A DNA stretch of 23,968 bases, from positions 1 to 23,968 of the IMG/VR virus record IMGVR_UViG_3300044642_000350; one strand, 5' to 3'. Below the pieces are notes generated by a model that ran no database searches, was not told where the DNA came from, and saw nothing but the letters and a program-made list of their open reading frames with translations. The position numbers and the translations under genes are program-made. This document shows, one piece after another, positions 12,866-21,089 of this stretch. This DNA is from a virus. Within the stretch, counting starts at the first letter, position 1. Each line of letters begins with the position of its first letter.

Positions 12866-13027
12866 ATGTGGGCGTTGATTATTGCACTGATGATGGATAC
12901 AACGCCCGCCGAGACAAAGTTCACTCGGTTGGCTGAGGTTAAAACATATCAAGAATGTCGAGACCTTGCCAAGGTGTTGCGGGATCGTGGATTGAAAGCA
13001 CATTTGTTTTGTGTGGAGCAACAATAA
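12866..13027 (+). CDS. small hypothetical protein (53 aa)
   Basis: Found by reading the gap. ATG 12866, one base after the SPFH stop, to TAA 13025. It has a short hydrophobic N-terminus (MWALIIALMMD) that could be a weak signal or membrane segment, and two widely spaced cysteines (TYQECRDLAK and LFCVEQQ) that could form a disulfide outside the cytoplasm. Small phage proteins with this 'ECxxxA...C' layout are common. It ends where the next gene begins (TAAATG). Confidence 0.55.
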   Translation: MWALIIALMMDTTPAETKFTRLAEVKTYQECRDLAKVLRDRGLKAHLFCVEQQ

Positions 13028-13279
13028 ATGGGCAATCAGACCGAATACTTTGAACGCACAGGATACAAACCTAAGTACTTCATAGGCGACCGAGTATTTG
13101 GTAAATATAACAAAATTCCATTTGTAGGTACTGTAGGTAATGATAGGTTGATTAATGAATTAGTTGGACCAGAGATTACAATACATCTGGATTTACCAAT
13201 TAAGATTGACAAAGATATTAAAACCTTTATAATTGTCAAACACAAAGATGTCAAATTATTAAAAGAAATTAAGGAATAA
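13028..13279 (+). CDS. small hypothetical phage protein (83 aa)
   Basis: Not recognised. Starts immediately after the previous stop. Beta-rich basic protein; the middle (YFIGDRVFGKYNKIPFVGTVG) has the turn-rich pattern of a small SH3-like barrel, a fold frequent among phage accessory proteins, and the C-terminal (IIVKHKDVKLLKEI) closes it. No Shine-Dalgarno of note; coupling to the upstream gene is likely. Confidence 0.66.
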   Translation: MGNQTEYFERTGYKPKYFIGDRVFGKYNKIPFVGTVGNDRLINELVGPEITIHLDLPIKIDKDIKTFIIVKHKDVKLLKEIKE

Positions 13280-13280
13280 T

Positions 13281-13829
13281 ATGGTAACTCTAGTTAAACA
13301 TGAATGGCATAGCACAGACCGTCAATATACGTATGAACTTGATGAAGATACATTAAGTGAGATTTATCCAGATATGGATGAAGATGAAATTGCCAATTTA
13401 ATAGAACAACTTGAAAACGGTGAAGCCGATATTGAAGATATTATCAATGAGGCATGGAACAATGATATTGAACTTGATTGGGAGTTTCAATATGATGATT
13501 GTTGGACTGACCGCAAAGGTGGTTATGAAGTTACATATGAGTATGGTGATGAGAGTAGTTATCATCACGAACCTCCTCCACCAGAGCCAACACACAAGTG
13601 TACTAAGTGTAAATGGGTTGGTCAAAATTATGATGCTAATTGGATATGGCCAGAAGATGATGAAACTGGTACAAAAGAAGCCAAGAAAGTTTGCCCAATG
13701 TGTGATAGTGATACTGAACTAACCGAAGTTGGTCTTAAAGAAGAACAAGAACGTGCTGAACGAAAAGCACGATGGGCAAAAGAAGAGGCTGACGAAGGTG
13801 CACACTCTGAAAAGATGAATGATGAATGA
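13281..13829 (+). CDS. acidic protein with a zinc-ribbon (182 aa)
   Basis: The first about 95 residues are strongly acidic (Asp/Glu-rich). A zinc-ribbon-like motif follows: Cys107-xx-Cys110 and Cys138-xx-Cys141, separated by a 27-residue loop. A charged C-terminal helix (EEQERAERKARWAKEEADEG) ends the protein. Acidic, DNA-mimic-like segments plus a metal knuckle would suit binding to a host nucleic-acid-binding protein, but no specific family is recognised. The 3' end overlaps the next gene. Confidence 0.74.
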   Translation: MVTLVKHEWHSTDRQYTYELDEDTLSEIYPDMDEDEIANLIEQLENGEADIEDIINEAWNNDIELDWEFQYDDCWTDRKGGYEVTYEYGDESSYHHEPPPPEPTHKCTKCKWVGQNYDANWIWPEDDETGTKEAKKVCPMCDSDTELTEVGLKEEQERAERKARWAKEEADEGAHSEKMNDE

Positions 13830-14037
13830 TGATTTAGCTGGTAAGAAACATGTGTTTGAAGATGGATCAGTTATTGAAGTGCTTCAAATCAAAATGAGAG
13901 ACAATAGTATAGAAACTGTACCTATTGTAACTTATACTGTGCAACAAGGTAGAAGTTTGCCTAGAAAATTAGTTTTGCCATTGAACGAATTTATTAATAC
14001 ATTTGGTCACTTATTTGGAGAAGATAATGGCTTATAA
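13819..14037 (+). CDS. small hypothetical protein (72 aa)
   Basis: Not recognised. Two consecutive ATGs (13819 and 13822) lie inside the end of the zinc-ribbon gene; either can start it. The product is mixed alpha/beta, with no cysteine or membrane segment. The 3' end overlaps the gene at 14027 by 11 bases, and provides its Shine-Dalgarno (TTGGAGAAG). Confidence 0.64.
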   Translation: MMNDDLAGKKHVFEDGSVIEVLQIKMRDNSIETVPIVTYTVQQGRSLPRKLVLPLNEFINTFGHLFGEDNGL

Positions 14038-14254
14038 AACAATTTATACTGAGGTTGAGGTTGATGTTGACCTTGCAGATTTTGATACTGAGGATTTGCT
14101 TGACGAATTAGCAAGTCGTAGTTCACTACCAATGGAAGAAGATTCTCATAGTAAAGAAATACTTGAAGTCATTTATCTAAAACGTAGGTTAGGTAAAGAC
14201 TATCAATCAGAGTTAGACCAATTGATTTATACAGGATTAGGTAAAGTGTTATAA
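14027..14254 (+). CDS. small acidic hypothetical protein (75 aa)
   Basis: ATG 14027 is preferred to the in-frame GTG/ATG near 14003 because a Shine-Dalgarno (GGAGAAG) sits just upstream. Acidic N-terminus of alternating Val/Glu/Asp (TIYTEVEVDVDLADFDTEDL) and a helical, basic C-terminus. Small acidic proteins of this type recur in tailed phages; function unknown. Confidence 0.68.
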   Translation: MAYKTIYTEVEVDVDLADFDTEDLLDELASRSSLPMEEDSHSKEILEVIYLKRRLGKDYQSELDQLIYTGLGKVL

Positions 14255-14273
14255 TACTTTGACACTTAAACCG

Positions 14274-14281
14274 AATAAATA
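14274..14281 (+). promoter_or_regulatory. T4-like late promoter box (AATAAATA), leaderless configuration
   Basis: Same octamer as at 4815. Five bases separate it from ATG 14287 and no Shine-Dalgarno is visible. Confidence 0.55.
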
Positions 14282-14286
14282 CACAG

Positions 14287-15909
14287 ATGTTTTCACGTTT
14301 CTTATCAATTTTCACATTTAGTAATGCCACACTATTAGTGGCATTAGCACTTAGTACTATCGCCGCATGGTATAGTATTGTCGGTTTAACTGCTATCTTT
14401 GCCGCGGCAGTTATACCCATTATCATCATGGGTTCAGCACTTGAACTTGCAAAAATTATAACAACTGTTTGGTTGCGTAAGTATTGGCAACGTTGCACAT
14501 GGATAATGAAAGTTTATCTTGTGCCTGCTGTTGTTGCGCTTGCATTATTGACAAGCATGGGCATCTTTGGTTTCTTAAGTAAAGCACATTTAGACCAAGC
14601 TGTTCCATCTAGTGATATTGCTGCCAAAGTCTCTTTACTAGATGAAAAAATTAAAACTGAACGTGATAACATTGATGCGGCTAAAAGAGCACTAACACAA
14701 ATGGATTCACAAGTTGACCAAATGTTAGGTCGTACTGACAGTGATAGGGGTGCAGAACGTGCTGTTCAAATTCGTAGACAACAGGCTAAAGAACGTAATG
14801 CATTACAAAATGATATTGCCAAATCACAAGCCGTTATAGCTAAGTTAAATGAAGAACGAGCACCAATCGCAAGCGAACTACGTAAAGTAGAGGCAGAAGT
14901 TGGTCCTATAAAATACATTGCCGCATTCATCTATGGTGATAATCCAGACGCTAATTTATTAGAACGTGCAGTACGTTGGGTAATTATTTTACTTGTTATT
15001 GTTTTTGATCCATTAGCAATTATGTTAGTGATTGCGGCTAATCAAAGTAAAGATTGGGACAAGGAAGAATTAATTGAAGATGATAAAAATATTATGGCTA
15101 TCATTCCTCCTAAAGAAGAGGATATAGACCTTTTTACCGAAGAAGAAATACCGGCATTAGATACTGAACCTATTGCTACATGGCCCTTTCCCTCTGAAAA
15201 AACATCCAGTGTAAAAGAAGAACCTATAACTGAATTTCAAATAGCCAAACAAAATGAAACTTTTACAGACAATCAACTTACACAATTAAAAGAATTAATT
15301 GCATCATTGTCAAAACCTGAGAAACCAGATTATAGTGATATTGAAATTGTACCAGTACATACAAAGTATGAAGAACCTGTTGTTGAAGTACAACCAGAAG
15401 AAATAATTGATGTAATAGAACCAGAAGAAGTTATCAGTGATGACACCCCAAACTACGAAGGTTTTAAAGATCCTAATACCGGAAAGTGGACACAAACAGG
15501 TCCTGATTTTGTTCCAATAACATCACAACCATCATTCGTTAAATTTGACGGGGACTATGCTGAATACAAAGGTAAACATGTACACAAACGTGTTTTATAC
15601 GATCAGTTTCCTGAATTAAAATTAGAAGAAGATAAACGCCGTTCATCTAATACAAGATTTGGTACAGATTTTCCAAACACTAAGATGTTAGGTGATGTAT
15701 TTGTACGTGTTGATGTAACTCCTAATAGAGTATACAAATACAATGGTGCAAAATGGATAGAAACAAGTAAAAACATAAGTAGTACATATTTGGCTAATCC
15801 AGAATATGTTCAATTTTTAATCGGTAAACTTGCGTCAGGTGAATATGATATGGACCTATTAACCGTTGACGAACAGGATGCAGTTGAAAAGCATTTAAAA
15901 ACTGGGTAA
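14287..15909 (+). CDS. large coiled-coil integral membrane protein (540 aa)
   Basis: Three N-terminal transmembrane helices (about residues 11-30, 33-52 and 75-98) precede a long charged coiled coil (about 110-215), then a fourth hydrophobic segment (about 232-252). The rest is an acidic Glu/Pro/Asp-rich linker (about 260-400) and a C-terminal globular part with a 'GFKDPNTGKWTQTGPDF' block and a terminal 'NPEYVQFLIGKLASGEYDMD' segment. From memory, similar proteins occur in T4-like marine phages with unknown function. It is expressed from a late, leaderless-type promoter. Acting as a tether between membrane and virion assembly, or as a spanin-like or holin-linked factor, is speculation. Confidence 0.78.
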   Translation: MFSRFLSIFTFSNATLLVALALSTIAAWYSIVGLTAIFAAAVIPIIIMGSALELAKIITTVWLRKYWQRCTWIMKVYLVPAVVALALLTSMGIFGFLSKAHLDQAVPSSDIAAKVSLLDEKIKTERDNIDAAKRALTQMDSQVDQMLGRTDSDRGAERAVQIRRQQAKERNALQNDIAKSQAVIAKLNEERAPIASELRKVEAEVGPIKYIAAFIYGDNPDANLLERAVRWVIILLVIVFDPLAIMLVIAANQSKDWDKEELIEDDKNIMAIIPPKEEDIDLFTEEEIPALDTEPIATWPFPSEKTSSVKEEPITEFQIAKQNETFTDNQLTQLKELIASLSKPEKPDYSDIEIVPVHTKYEEPVVEVQPEEIIDVIEPEEVISDDTPNYEGFKDPNTGKWTQTGPDFVPITSQPSFVKFDGDYAEYKGKHVHKRVLYDQFPELKLEEDKRRSSNTRFGTDFPNTKMLGDVFVRVDVTPNRVYKYNGAKWIETSKNISSTYLANPEYVQFLIGKLASGEYDMDLLTVDEQDAVEKHLKTG

Positions 15910-15920
15910 ATTGTTACCCA
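15903..15920 (+). promoter_or_regulatory. hairpin at the end of the membrane protein gene
   Basis: TGGGTAA (15903-15909) pairs perfectly with TTACCCA (15914-15920) around loop ATTG. It includes the stop codon TAA. No T-run follows, so it is not a standard intrinsic terminator, but may help to stall or process transcripts entering the promoter at 15928. Confidence 0.5.
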
Positions 15921-15922
15921 AA

Positions 15923-15943
15923 ATCTCTTGACCAATAAGAGAT
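15923..15943 (+). promoter_or_regulatory. 7-bp inverted repeat overlapping the -35 box (operator-like)
   Basis: ATCTCTT (15923-15929) and AAGAGAT (15937-15943) are perfect inverted repeats, with a 7-base spacer, and cover the -35 box of the promoter at 15928. This position fits a repressor or activator site. Confidence 0.45.
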
Positions 15944-15956
15944 TCTCTGTTATACT
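15928..15956 (+). promoter_or_regulatory. sigma70 promoter (TTGACC-17-TATACT)
   Basis: -35 TTGACC (15928-15933) and -10 TATACT (15951-15956) with a 17-base spacer. Drives the lipoprotein at 15988 and probably the one at 16614. Confidence 0.75.
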
Positions 15957-15987
15957 ATCATCATTGTTTAACTTATTAAAGGTTTTT

Positions 15988-16608
15988 ATGAAACACACAC
16001 TCACTTTTGTCGCAGTCGTTGCTATTCTAGCAGGTTGCTCCTCAACTAAGACCGCAGTAAACCCTGATGAACCTATCAGAAATCAAAAGTTGTCCACAAC
16101 ATTTACAGAGGATAATGTAAAGATTACAACAAATTGTGCATGGTATAAGCCATTTAAATCTGAATGCGATATAGTTTCTATTGAAGCTACTGCAACTGCA
16201 TGGACTAATGGTGCAAGTATTGTACAAGTTAATGAAGGTCGTAAGGTTGCTAAAAGCCAAGCACTAGCAAACGTTAGTCATTTTATCAATACCCAAATCT
16301 CAAGTTCACGGATTACAAATGTTATAGCCAAACACGTTGAAAAGGCTAAAGATGAGATGAAAAATGGTTCAGAAGAATCACAGATGACTGATAAAGAAGC
16401 CAAAACAAATAGTACATCGGTTCGTGAAAATTCAAATGATACTGCACGTACAGTAACTAATACTATCCGTGAAAATTCTGAATCTATCTTGCGTGGATTT
16501 AGAACTGTCAAGGAAGAAAAAGTAGGACAACAAGAAGTTTCAGTTACCGTTCGTTGGGACCGCGAAAGTGAGCGAGTTGCTAATGAATTGCGTAAAAGCA
16601 TGAATTAA
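15988..16608 (+). CDS. lipoprotein (LAGC lipobox)
   Basis: 206 aa. ATG 15988 follows TTAAAGG and gives a proper lipoprotein signal (MKHTLTFVAVVAILAGC, Cys17 acylated); the in-frame ATG at 15928 would start inside the promoter. The mature part is charged, with two Cys residues (TTNCAWYKPF and KSECD) that could form a disulfide. Its C-terminal half is a long Asn/Thr/Glu/Lys-rich helix. The ending (VSVTVRWDRESERVANELRKS) resembles the last strand of LPP20/outer-membrane-lipoprotein-type folds. Function not known. It is the first of a pair of lipoproteins in an operon. Confidence 0.78.
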   Translation: MKHTLTFVAVVAILAGCSSTKTAVNPDEPIRNQKLSTTFTEDNVKITTNCAWYKPFKSECDIVSIEATATAWTNGASIVQVNEGRKVAKSQALANVSHFINTQISSSRITNVIAKHVEKAKDEMKNGSEESQMTDKEAKTNSTSVRENSNDTARTVTNTIRENSESILRGFRTVKEEKVGQQEVSVTVRWDRESERVANELRKSMN

Positions 16609-16613
16609 TAATC

Positions 16614-17594
16614 ATGCGTTTAATTTTAGCATTGGCAGTTACCCTGTTAACTGCCTGTGCTACTACGGTAGCACAAAATAAAACTATCCCAATCAGCGTG
16701 ATAGGTGAAGGAACTACTATCAACGATGCAAAAAACAATGGCTTTCAAAAAGCCATTGAGCAAGAAGTTGGTGTAGTTCTTTTATCACAAAAACAAATCA
16801 AAAATGACAAGCTAAGTAAGGACGAAATTGTATTACATAGTGCAGGTTATATTGACCATTATACAGTACTTGATACAGAAAAGGTAAACAACACTTATTA
16901 CCTAACAATGGATGTTTATGTCAAATCCAGTTCTATCGCAGAAAGAGTGTTAGGGGTATCAAATAAATCCAAATCTGTCAATGGTGAAAAAATACACGAC
17001 CAATTTGAAGTATATTCAAAGTACAGAAAAACCGGTGATGAATTGATGAAGGCAGTGTTGGAAGAATATCCGCATTCTGCATTTATTGTTAAAAATCAAA
17101 GAATTGATAGTTCAGGAGTTGTGACAGCAATAGATAAAAATAGAAATCCTGTGTTTATTGTACCCTTTGAAGTAAGTTATAATTATAACTTTCTAAAATC
17201 GTTTAATGAGGCTTTAAAAGCTACAAGCGATAAAGAAATAAAAGGTCATGTCCAACAACGTAAAATTAGGGTGATTAGTAAAAAACCCGGTAGTGTTTGG
17301 GGTAGTACTGATTCATATTTTATCAACGATATACAACGTGATGAATTGATTAAGCAACATTTTGTTGGTAAATTATATGTAAAATTAATTGCATTAGACG
17401 GAGCAGGGAAGAGATTATTTCATACATGCCAAACCTTTGCCGGGGAAGAAGATACAATTTATTTGAACAAAGAATTTACAATTAATGGTAATGACGTTTT
17501 TGAAAATGAATTGGCATTTACATTTAAGAAAAATCACCCCATAATGAAAGAAGTCAGTTCTTATGTATTGACTGTTCATAAAGGAAAATGTTAG
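16614..17594 (+). CDS. lipoprotein with FlgT-like / LPP20-like N-terminal domain
   Basis: 326 aa. Signal and lipobox LTAC (Cys15). After this, IPISVIGEGTTINDAKNNGF, then a helix (QKAIEQEVGVVLLSQKQI) and SAGYIDHYTVLDTEKVNNTYY resemble the N-terminal domain of FlgT and LPP20 lipoproteins (flagellar-assembly or envelope proteins), in which a helix packs on a short sheet. The rest contains strand-rich segments and a lysine-rich C-terminus. It begins 5 bases after the upstream lipoprotein gene, so they form an operon. Together with the cytochrome and SPFH lipoprotein it points to extensive remodelling of the host envelope by the phage. Family match is by pattern. Confidence 0.75.
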   Translation: MRLILALAVTLLTACATTVAQNKTIPISVIGEGTTINDAKNNGFQKAIEQEVGVVLLSQKQIKNDKLSKDEIVLHSAGYIDHYTVLDTEKVNNTYYLTMDVYVKSSSIAERVLGVSNKSKSVNGEKIHDQFEVYSKYRKTGDELMKAVLEEYPHSAFIVKNQRIDSSGVVTAIDKNRNPVFIVPFEVSYNYNFLKSFNEALKATSDKEIKGHVQQRKIRVISKKPGSVWGSTDSYFINDIQRDELIKQHFVGKLYVKLIALDGAGKRLFHTCQTFAGEEDTIYLNKEFTINGNDVFENELAFTFKKNHPIMKEVSSYVLTVHKGKC

Positions 17595-17644
17595 AATTTA
17601 TAATGCTGTACAAACAATGATAAGTAATAGTATTAAAATCAAAC

Positions 17645-18847
17645 ATGTCCGAAGAAAATAAACCAATAAATTATTGTAGCTTTTGCAACAACCACAAAGA
17701 TGCTGTTAAAAAACTAGTAGTCGGTGGTTCTGTTGCTATATGTAGTGATTGCGTTGAATTATGCCAAGAACTCATAACTGATGGAGTTGTTGAACCTACA
17801 ACAAAAGAATCCAATCCAGATTACGATCCAGAGTCCATAAAAGAATACCTAGATCAACATGTCATTGGACAAGATGATGCTAAAAAGGTTCTCAGCGTAG
17901 CCATTGCTAATCACTATAAACGGATAAATAATCCTCCTAAAGATTTAGAAATACAAAAAGGCAATGTACTTATTGTAGGTCCGACAGGTAGTGGCAAAAC
18001 CTTACTTGCAAAGACTGCGGCTAAATATCTTAAAGTGCCCTTCGTTGTAGCTGATGCAACTAGTTTAACCGAAGCAGGTTATGTAGGTGATGATGTTGAA
18101 TCAATGATTAACATGTTGCTCAATGCGGCTAACGGTGATAAAGACTTAGCCGAGCGTGGTATCGTATTTGTTGATGAAATTGACAAAATTGCCCGAAAGA
18201 GTGAGAGTGTTAGTATAACACGTGATGTATCAGGTGAGGGAGTACAACAAGCATTACTCAAATTAGTTGAAGGTACAGTATGTCGCATAGCAGGAAGCGG
18301 TGGCAGAAAACATCCTGGTGCCGACATGCTTGAAATAAACACAAAAAACATATTATTCATTGCAGGCGGGGCTTTTGTTGGATTGAAGGAAGTAATAGGA
18401 AATAGATTAAATGGAACAAGTATCGGGTTTCAAGCGGCTATCAAAGATAATAAAAAAGAGGGTGAACTAAGCAAAGTTACCCCTGATGATTTAACAAAGT
18501 ACGGAATGATTCCAGAATTCATAGGTAGATTTACTACTACAGTTAGTATTGATGAATTAGATAAAGAACAGTTGATTCATATCTTAACCGATGTTAAAAA
18601 TAATTATATCAGCCAATACAAATATTTGCTTAAATTAGATAATATCGAACTTACATTTACCCAAGATGCATTGGAACAAATGGCAGAAAATTCATTAACT
18701 CTGAAAACAGGGGCTCGTGGATTGCATACAGAAATTGAGCGAGTATTAATGCCGCATATGTTCCTCACCAAATCATACCGTCAAAATAACATAAAATTGC
18801 TAAATATTAACAAGGAGCAGATTTTAAATCCAAAATCTTTGTTATGA
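17645..18847 (+). CDS. clpX: ClpX, ATP-dependent unfoldase
   Basis: 400 aa against about 424 in E. coli. N-terminal zinc-binding domain with Cys11, Cys14, Cys33 and Cys36. Walker A GPTGSGKT (112-119), pore-1 loop GYVG (145-148), Walker B VFVDEIDK (174-181), pore-2 RKH (221-223), ClpP-docking loop IGF (260-262) and sensor-2 region GARGLHTEIERVL near the end are all present. The enzyme should therefore unfold substrates and dock on a ClpP 14-mer, which must come from the host. No Shine-Dalgarno is evident. Its stop overlaps the bS21 start as ATGA. The intact loops imply real function, presumably directing host ClpP to chosen proteins or aiding virion assembly. Confidence 0.96.
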   Translation: MSEENKPINYCSFCNNHKDAVKKLVVGGSVAICSDCVELCQELITDGVVEPTTKESNPDYDPESIKEYLDQHVIGQDDAKKVLSVAIANHYKRINNPPKDLEIQKGNVLIVGPTGSGKTLLAKTAAKYLKVPFVVADATSLTEAGYVGDDVESMINMLLNAANGDKDLAERGIVFVDEIDKIARKSESVSITRDVSGEGVQQALLKLVEGTVCRIAGSGGRKHPGADMLEINTKNILFIAGGAFVGLKEVIGNRLNGTSIGFQAAIKDNKKEGELSKVTPDDLTKYGMIPEFIGRFTTTVSIDELDKEQLIHILTDVKNNYISQYKYLLKLDNIELTFTQDALEQMAENSLTLKTGARGLHTEIERVLMPHMFLTKSYRQNNIKLLNINKEQILNPKSLL

Positions 18848-19056
18848 GTAAGAAAATTCCAGTATTTGACAACAATGTAGAGAAAGCATTACGTAAACTT
18901 AAAAAAAAGTTAACCGAATCCGGTTTACTACAAGAGGTCAGAGAACGTCAGGAATTTGTCAAACCAACCATAAAAAAGAAGATTGCCAAAAGTCAAGCAA
19001 AAAGACGTTGGAAGAAACACTTGCGTGACCAACAATTGCCCCCTAAAATGTACTAA
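18844..19056 (+). CDS. rpsU: Ribosomal protein bS21 homologue
   Basis: 70 aa, as in E. coli bS21 (71 aa), and very basic. The conserved core is visible: VEKALRKLKKKLTESGLLQE, RERQEFVKPT, then KKKIAKSQAKRRWKKH. bS21 binds the 30S platform near the anti-Shine-Dalgarno, and phage bS21 copies are known from marine and freshwater phages, where they are thought to enter host ribosomes and bias initiation toward phage mRNA. Here it is overlapped with clpX (ATGA) and translationally coupled. Given that several late genes in this window seem leaderless, a bS21 with changed initiation preference is a tempting link; that part is inference. Confidence 0.93.
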   Translation: MSKKIPVFDNNVEKALRKLKKKLTESGLLQEVRERQEFVKPTIKKKIAKSQAKRRWKKHLRDQQLPPKMY

Positions 19057-19064
19057 CCCAATTA

Positions 19065-19093
19065 TATACAAATATTTTACGTAATCATATAAA
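19065..19093 (+). promoter_or_regulatory. possible sigma70-type promoter upstream of dnaK (TATACA-17-TATAAA)
   Basis: TATACA (19065-19070) and TATAAA (19088-19093) at 17-base spacing in the 107-base gap before dnaK. The -35 matches consensus at four of six. The region is extremely AT-rich, so this may be chance; no heat-shock (sigma32) consensus was seen. Confidence 0.35.
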
Positions 19094-19106
19094 ATAGATA
19101 TATACA

Positions 19107-19130
19107 TGTAGATGCTGTAAAGGTCTACAG
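19107..19130 (+). promoter_or_regulatory. mutually exclusive hairpins in the dnaK leader
   Basis: TGTAGA (19107-19112) can pair with TCTACA (19124-19129), or CTGTA (19115-19119) with TACAG (19126-19130). The two structures share the right arm and cannot coexist; the second is followed by TTTT. Such alternatives are a hallmark of regulated leaders, but the stems are short and the energy difference is unknown. Confidence 0.35.
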
Positions 19131-19163
19131 TTTTAAAAATCTTGCTTAACAAAGGAGAACATT

Positions 19164-21053
19164 ATGAGCAAAGTCATCGGTATCGATTTGGGTACCACAA
19201 ATTCATGCGTAGCCGTTATTGAGAACGGAATCCCCAAAGTAATTGAAAACAGTGAAGGTGCTAGAACAACACCAAGTATTGTCGCCTATACAGACGAAAT
19301 TCTTGTTGGTGCTAGTGCTAAACGTCAAGCAGTTACTAATCCAAAAAACACAATTTATGCAGCCAAGCGTTTGATCGGTCGTAAATTTACCGAAGAAGCT
19401 GTACAAAAAGATATCAACTTGATGCCTTACAAAATTGTTGCTAATGACAACGGTGATGCATGGGTTCAAGTAAATGAAGATAAACTAGCACCTCCACAAA
19501 TCAGTGCAGAAGTCTTACGCAAAATGAAAAAGACTGCGGAAGATTATCTCGGTGAAGAAGTTACACAAGCAGTTATTACTGTTCCCGCATATTTCAATGA
19601 TAGTCAAAGACAAGCAACCAAAGACGCAGGACGTATTGCCGGTCTAGAAGTATTGCGTATCATTAACGAACCTACAGCAGCCGCATTGGCGTATGGTGTA
19701 GATAAACAAGACAAGCGTGACCGTAAAGTTGCAGTGTACGACTTAGGTGGTGGTACATTTGATGTATCTATCATTGAATTGGCAGATGTTGATGGTGACA
19801 AACAAATTGAAGTATTGTCCACAAACGGAGACACATTCTTAGGTGGTGAAGACTTTGACCAACGAATCATGGATTTCTTGGTTGACGAATTCAAAAAGGA
19901 TCAAGGCGTTGATTTGACTAAAGATGTGTTAGCATTGCAACGACTTAAAGAAGCCGCAGAAAAGGCTAAGATTGAGTTGAGTAGTTCAGTACAAACAGAT
20001 GTTAACTTACCGTACATCACCGCAGATGCAAATGGCCCTAAACATTTGAACGTTAAGTTGACACGTAGCAAACTAGAACAACTAGTTGAAGAACTTATCA
20101 AACGTAGTATCGAGCCTTGCAAGACAGCAATGAAAGATGCCGGTGTAAGTGCTAGTGACATTGACGAAATTATCTTAGTTGGCGGCATGACACGTATGCC
20201 TAAGGTACAAGAAGAAGTTGAAAAACTATTCGGCAAAGCACCACGCAAAGATGTTAACCCTGATGAAGCAGTAGCAGTTGGTGCCGCAGTTCAAGGCGCA
20301 GTACTAAGTGGTGAGCGCAAAGACGTATTGTTGCTTGACGTTACTCCATTGAGTTTGGGTATTGAAACAATGGGCGGTGTAATGAGCAAATTGATTGCTA
20401 AGAACACAACAATTCCAACTAAACAAAGTCAAACATTCAGTACAGCCGAAGATAATCAACAAGCAGTTACAATCAAAGTGTTCCAAGGTGAGCGTGAGAT
20501 TGCAAAATACAATAAAGGTCTAGGTGAATTTAACTTAGATGGTATTGCACCAGCACCCCGCGGAGTACCTCAGATTGAAGTTACTTTTGATATTGACGCA
20601 AATGGTATCATGCATATCAGTGCTAAAGACAAAGGTACGGGCAAAGAAAACAAAATCACTATTAAGAGTAATAGTGGTTTGAGCGAAAGTGAAATTCAGC
20701 AAATGGTTAAAGATGCTGAGGACAATGCAGAAACAGACAAGAAAGCACGTGAATTGATTGAAGCACGTAATGGAGCAGAATCAACATTGAATGGCTTCCG
20801 TAATGACTTTGAAAAGTACAAAGACCAAGTTACAGAAGAAGAACGTACTAAAGCAGAAGAAGCATTAAAAGCAGTTGAATATGCGATTCTAGGTGATGAC
20901 GCAACAGTTATCCAAGAATCTATTCCTAAACTATATGAAGCAATTGGTCCTATCACTAAGGTTAAACACGATGCTGAAGAAGCAGAGAAGAAACAATCAC
21001 AAGAAGCAGATGTGGTTGATGCAGAAGTTAAAGAGTCCGCAGAGACTGTTTAA
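19164..21053 (+). CDS. dnaK: DnaK (Hsp70 chaperone)
   Basis: 629 aa, full length (E. coli 638). The N-terminal ATPase domain has [40 protein letters not shown] and [12 protein letters not shown]; the linker [18 protein letters not shown] precedes a substrate-binding domain and helical lid. The acidic tail ends with DVVDAEVKE, as in proteobacterial DnaK. Everything needed for folding is present. J-protein and GrpE are not in the window, so host cofactors must be used. Strong Shine-Dalgarno (AAAGGAGAA). DnaK in a phage is uncommon; likely uses are folding of capsid or replication proteins and blocking the host heat-shock response. Close similarity to host DnaK implies a relatively recent transfer. 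Confidence 0.97.
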   Translation: MSKVIGIDLGTTNSCVAVIENGIPKVIENSEGARTTPSIVAYTDEILVGASAKRQAVTNPKNTIYAAKRLIGRKFTEEAVQKDINLMPYKIVANDNGDAWVQVNEDKLAPPQISAEVLRKMKKTAEDYLGEEVTQAVITVPAYFNDSQRQATKDAGRIAGLEVLRIINEPTAAALAYGVDKQDKRDRKVAVYDLGGGTFDVSIIELADVDGDKQIEVLSTNGDTFLGGEDFDQRIMDFLVDEFKKDQGVDLTKDVLALQRLKEAAEKAKIELSSSVQTDVNLPYITADANGPKHLNVKLTRSKLEQLVEELIKRSIEPCKTAMKDAGVSASDIDEIILVGGMTRMPKVQEEVEKLFGKAPRKDVNPDEAVAVGAAVQGAVLSGERKDVLLLDVTPLSLGIETMGGVMSKLIAKNTTIPTKQSQTFSTAEDNQQAVTIKVFQGEREIAKYNKGLGEFNLDGIAPAPRGVPQIEVTFDIDANGIMHISAKDKGTGKENKITIKSNSGLSESEIQQMVKDAEDNAETDKKARELIEARNGAESTLNGFRNDFEKYKDQVTEEERTKAEEALKAVEYAILGDDATVIQESIPKLYEAIGPITKVKHDAEEAEKKQSQEADVVDAEVKESAETV

Positions 21054-21061
21054 CTAAATTA

Positions 21062-21089
21062 GTCGGGTGCCATATAGGATGGACCCGAC
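21062..21089 (+). promoter_or_regulatory. hairpin between dnaK and hsp20
   Basis: GTCGGGT (21062-21068) pairs with ACCCGAC (21083-21089); inside, CCA (21070-21072) pairs with TGG (21080-21082) around loop TATAGGA with one bulged G. There is no T-run. It resembles the hairpin in the leader at 4323 and may punctuate the dnaK and hsp20 transcripts or protect their ends. Confidence 0.6.

Noticed and set aside
13411-13722. Out-of-frame + strand ORF inside the zinc-ribbon gene
   Set aside because: Met-rich, no ribosome-binding site, and fully inside a convincing gene with a Cys4 motif.
17595-17644. A promoter directly before clpX
   Set aside because: No -35/-10 pair with 16-18 spacing and no TAAATA box was found in this short gap; expression may come from the lipoprotein promoter at 15928.
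19203-20956. Several minus-strand ORFs within dnaK
   Set aside because: They are antisense shadows of a conserved chaperone gene, with no start signals of their own.
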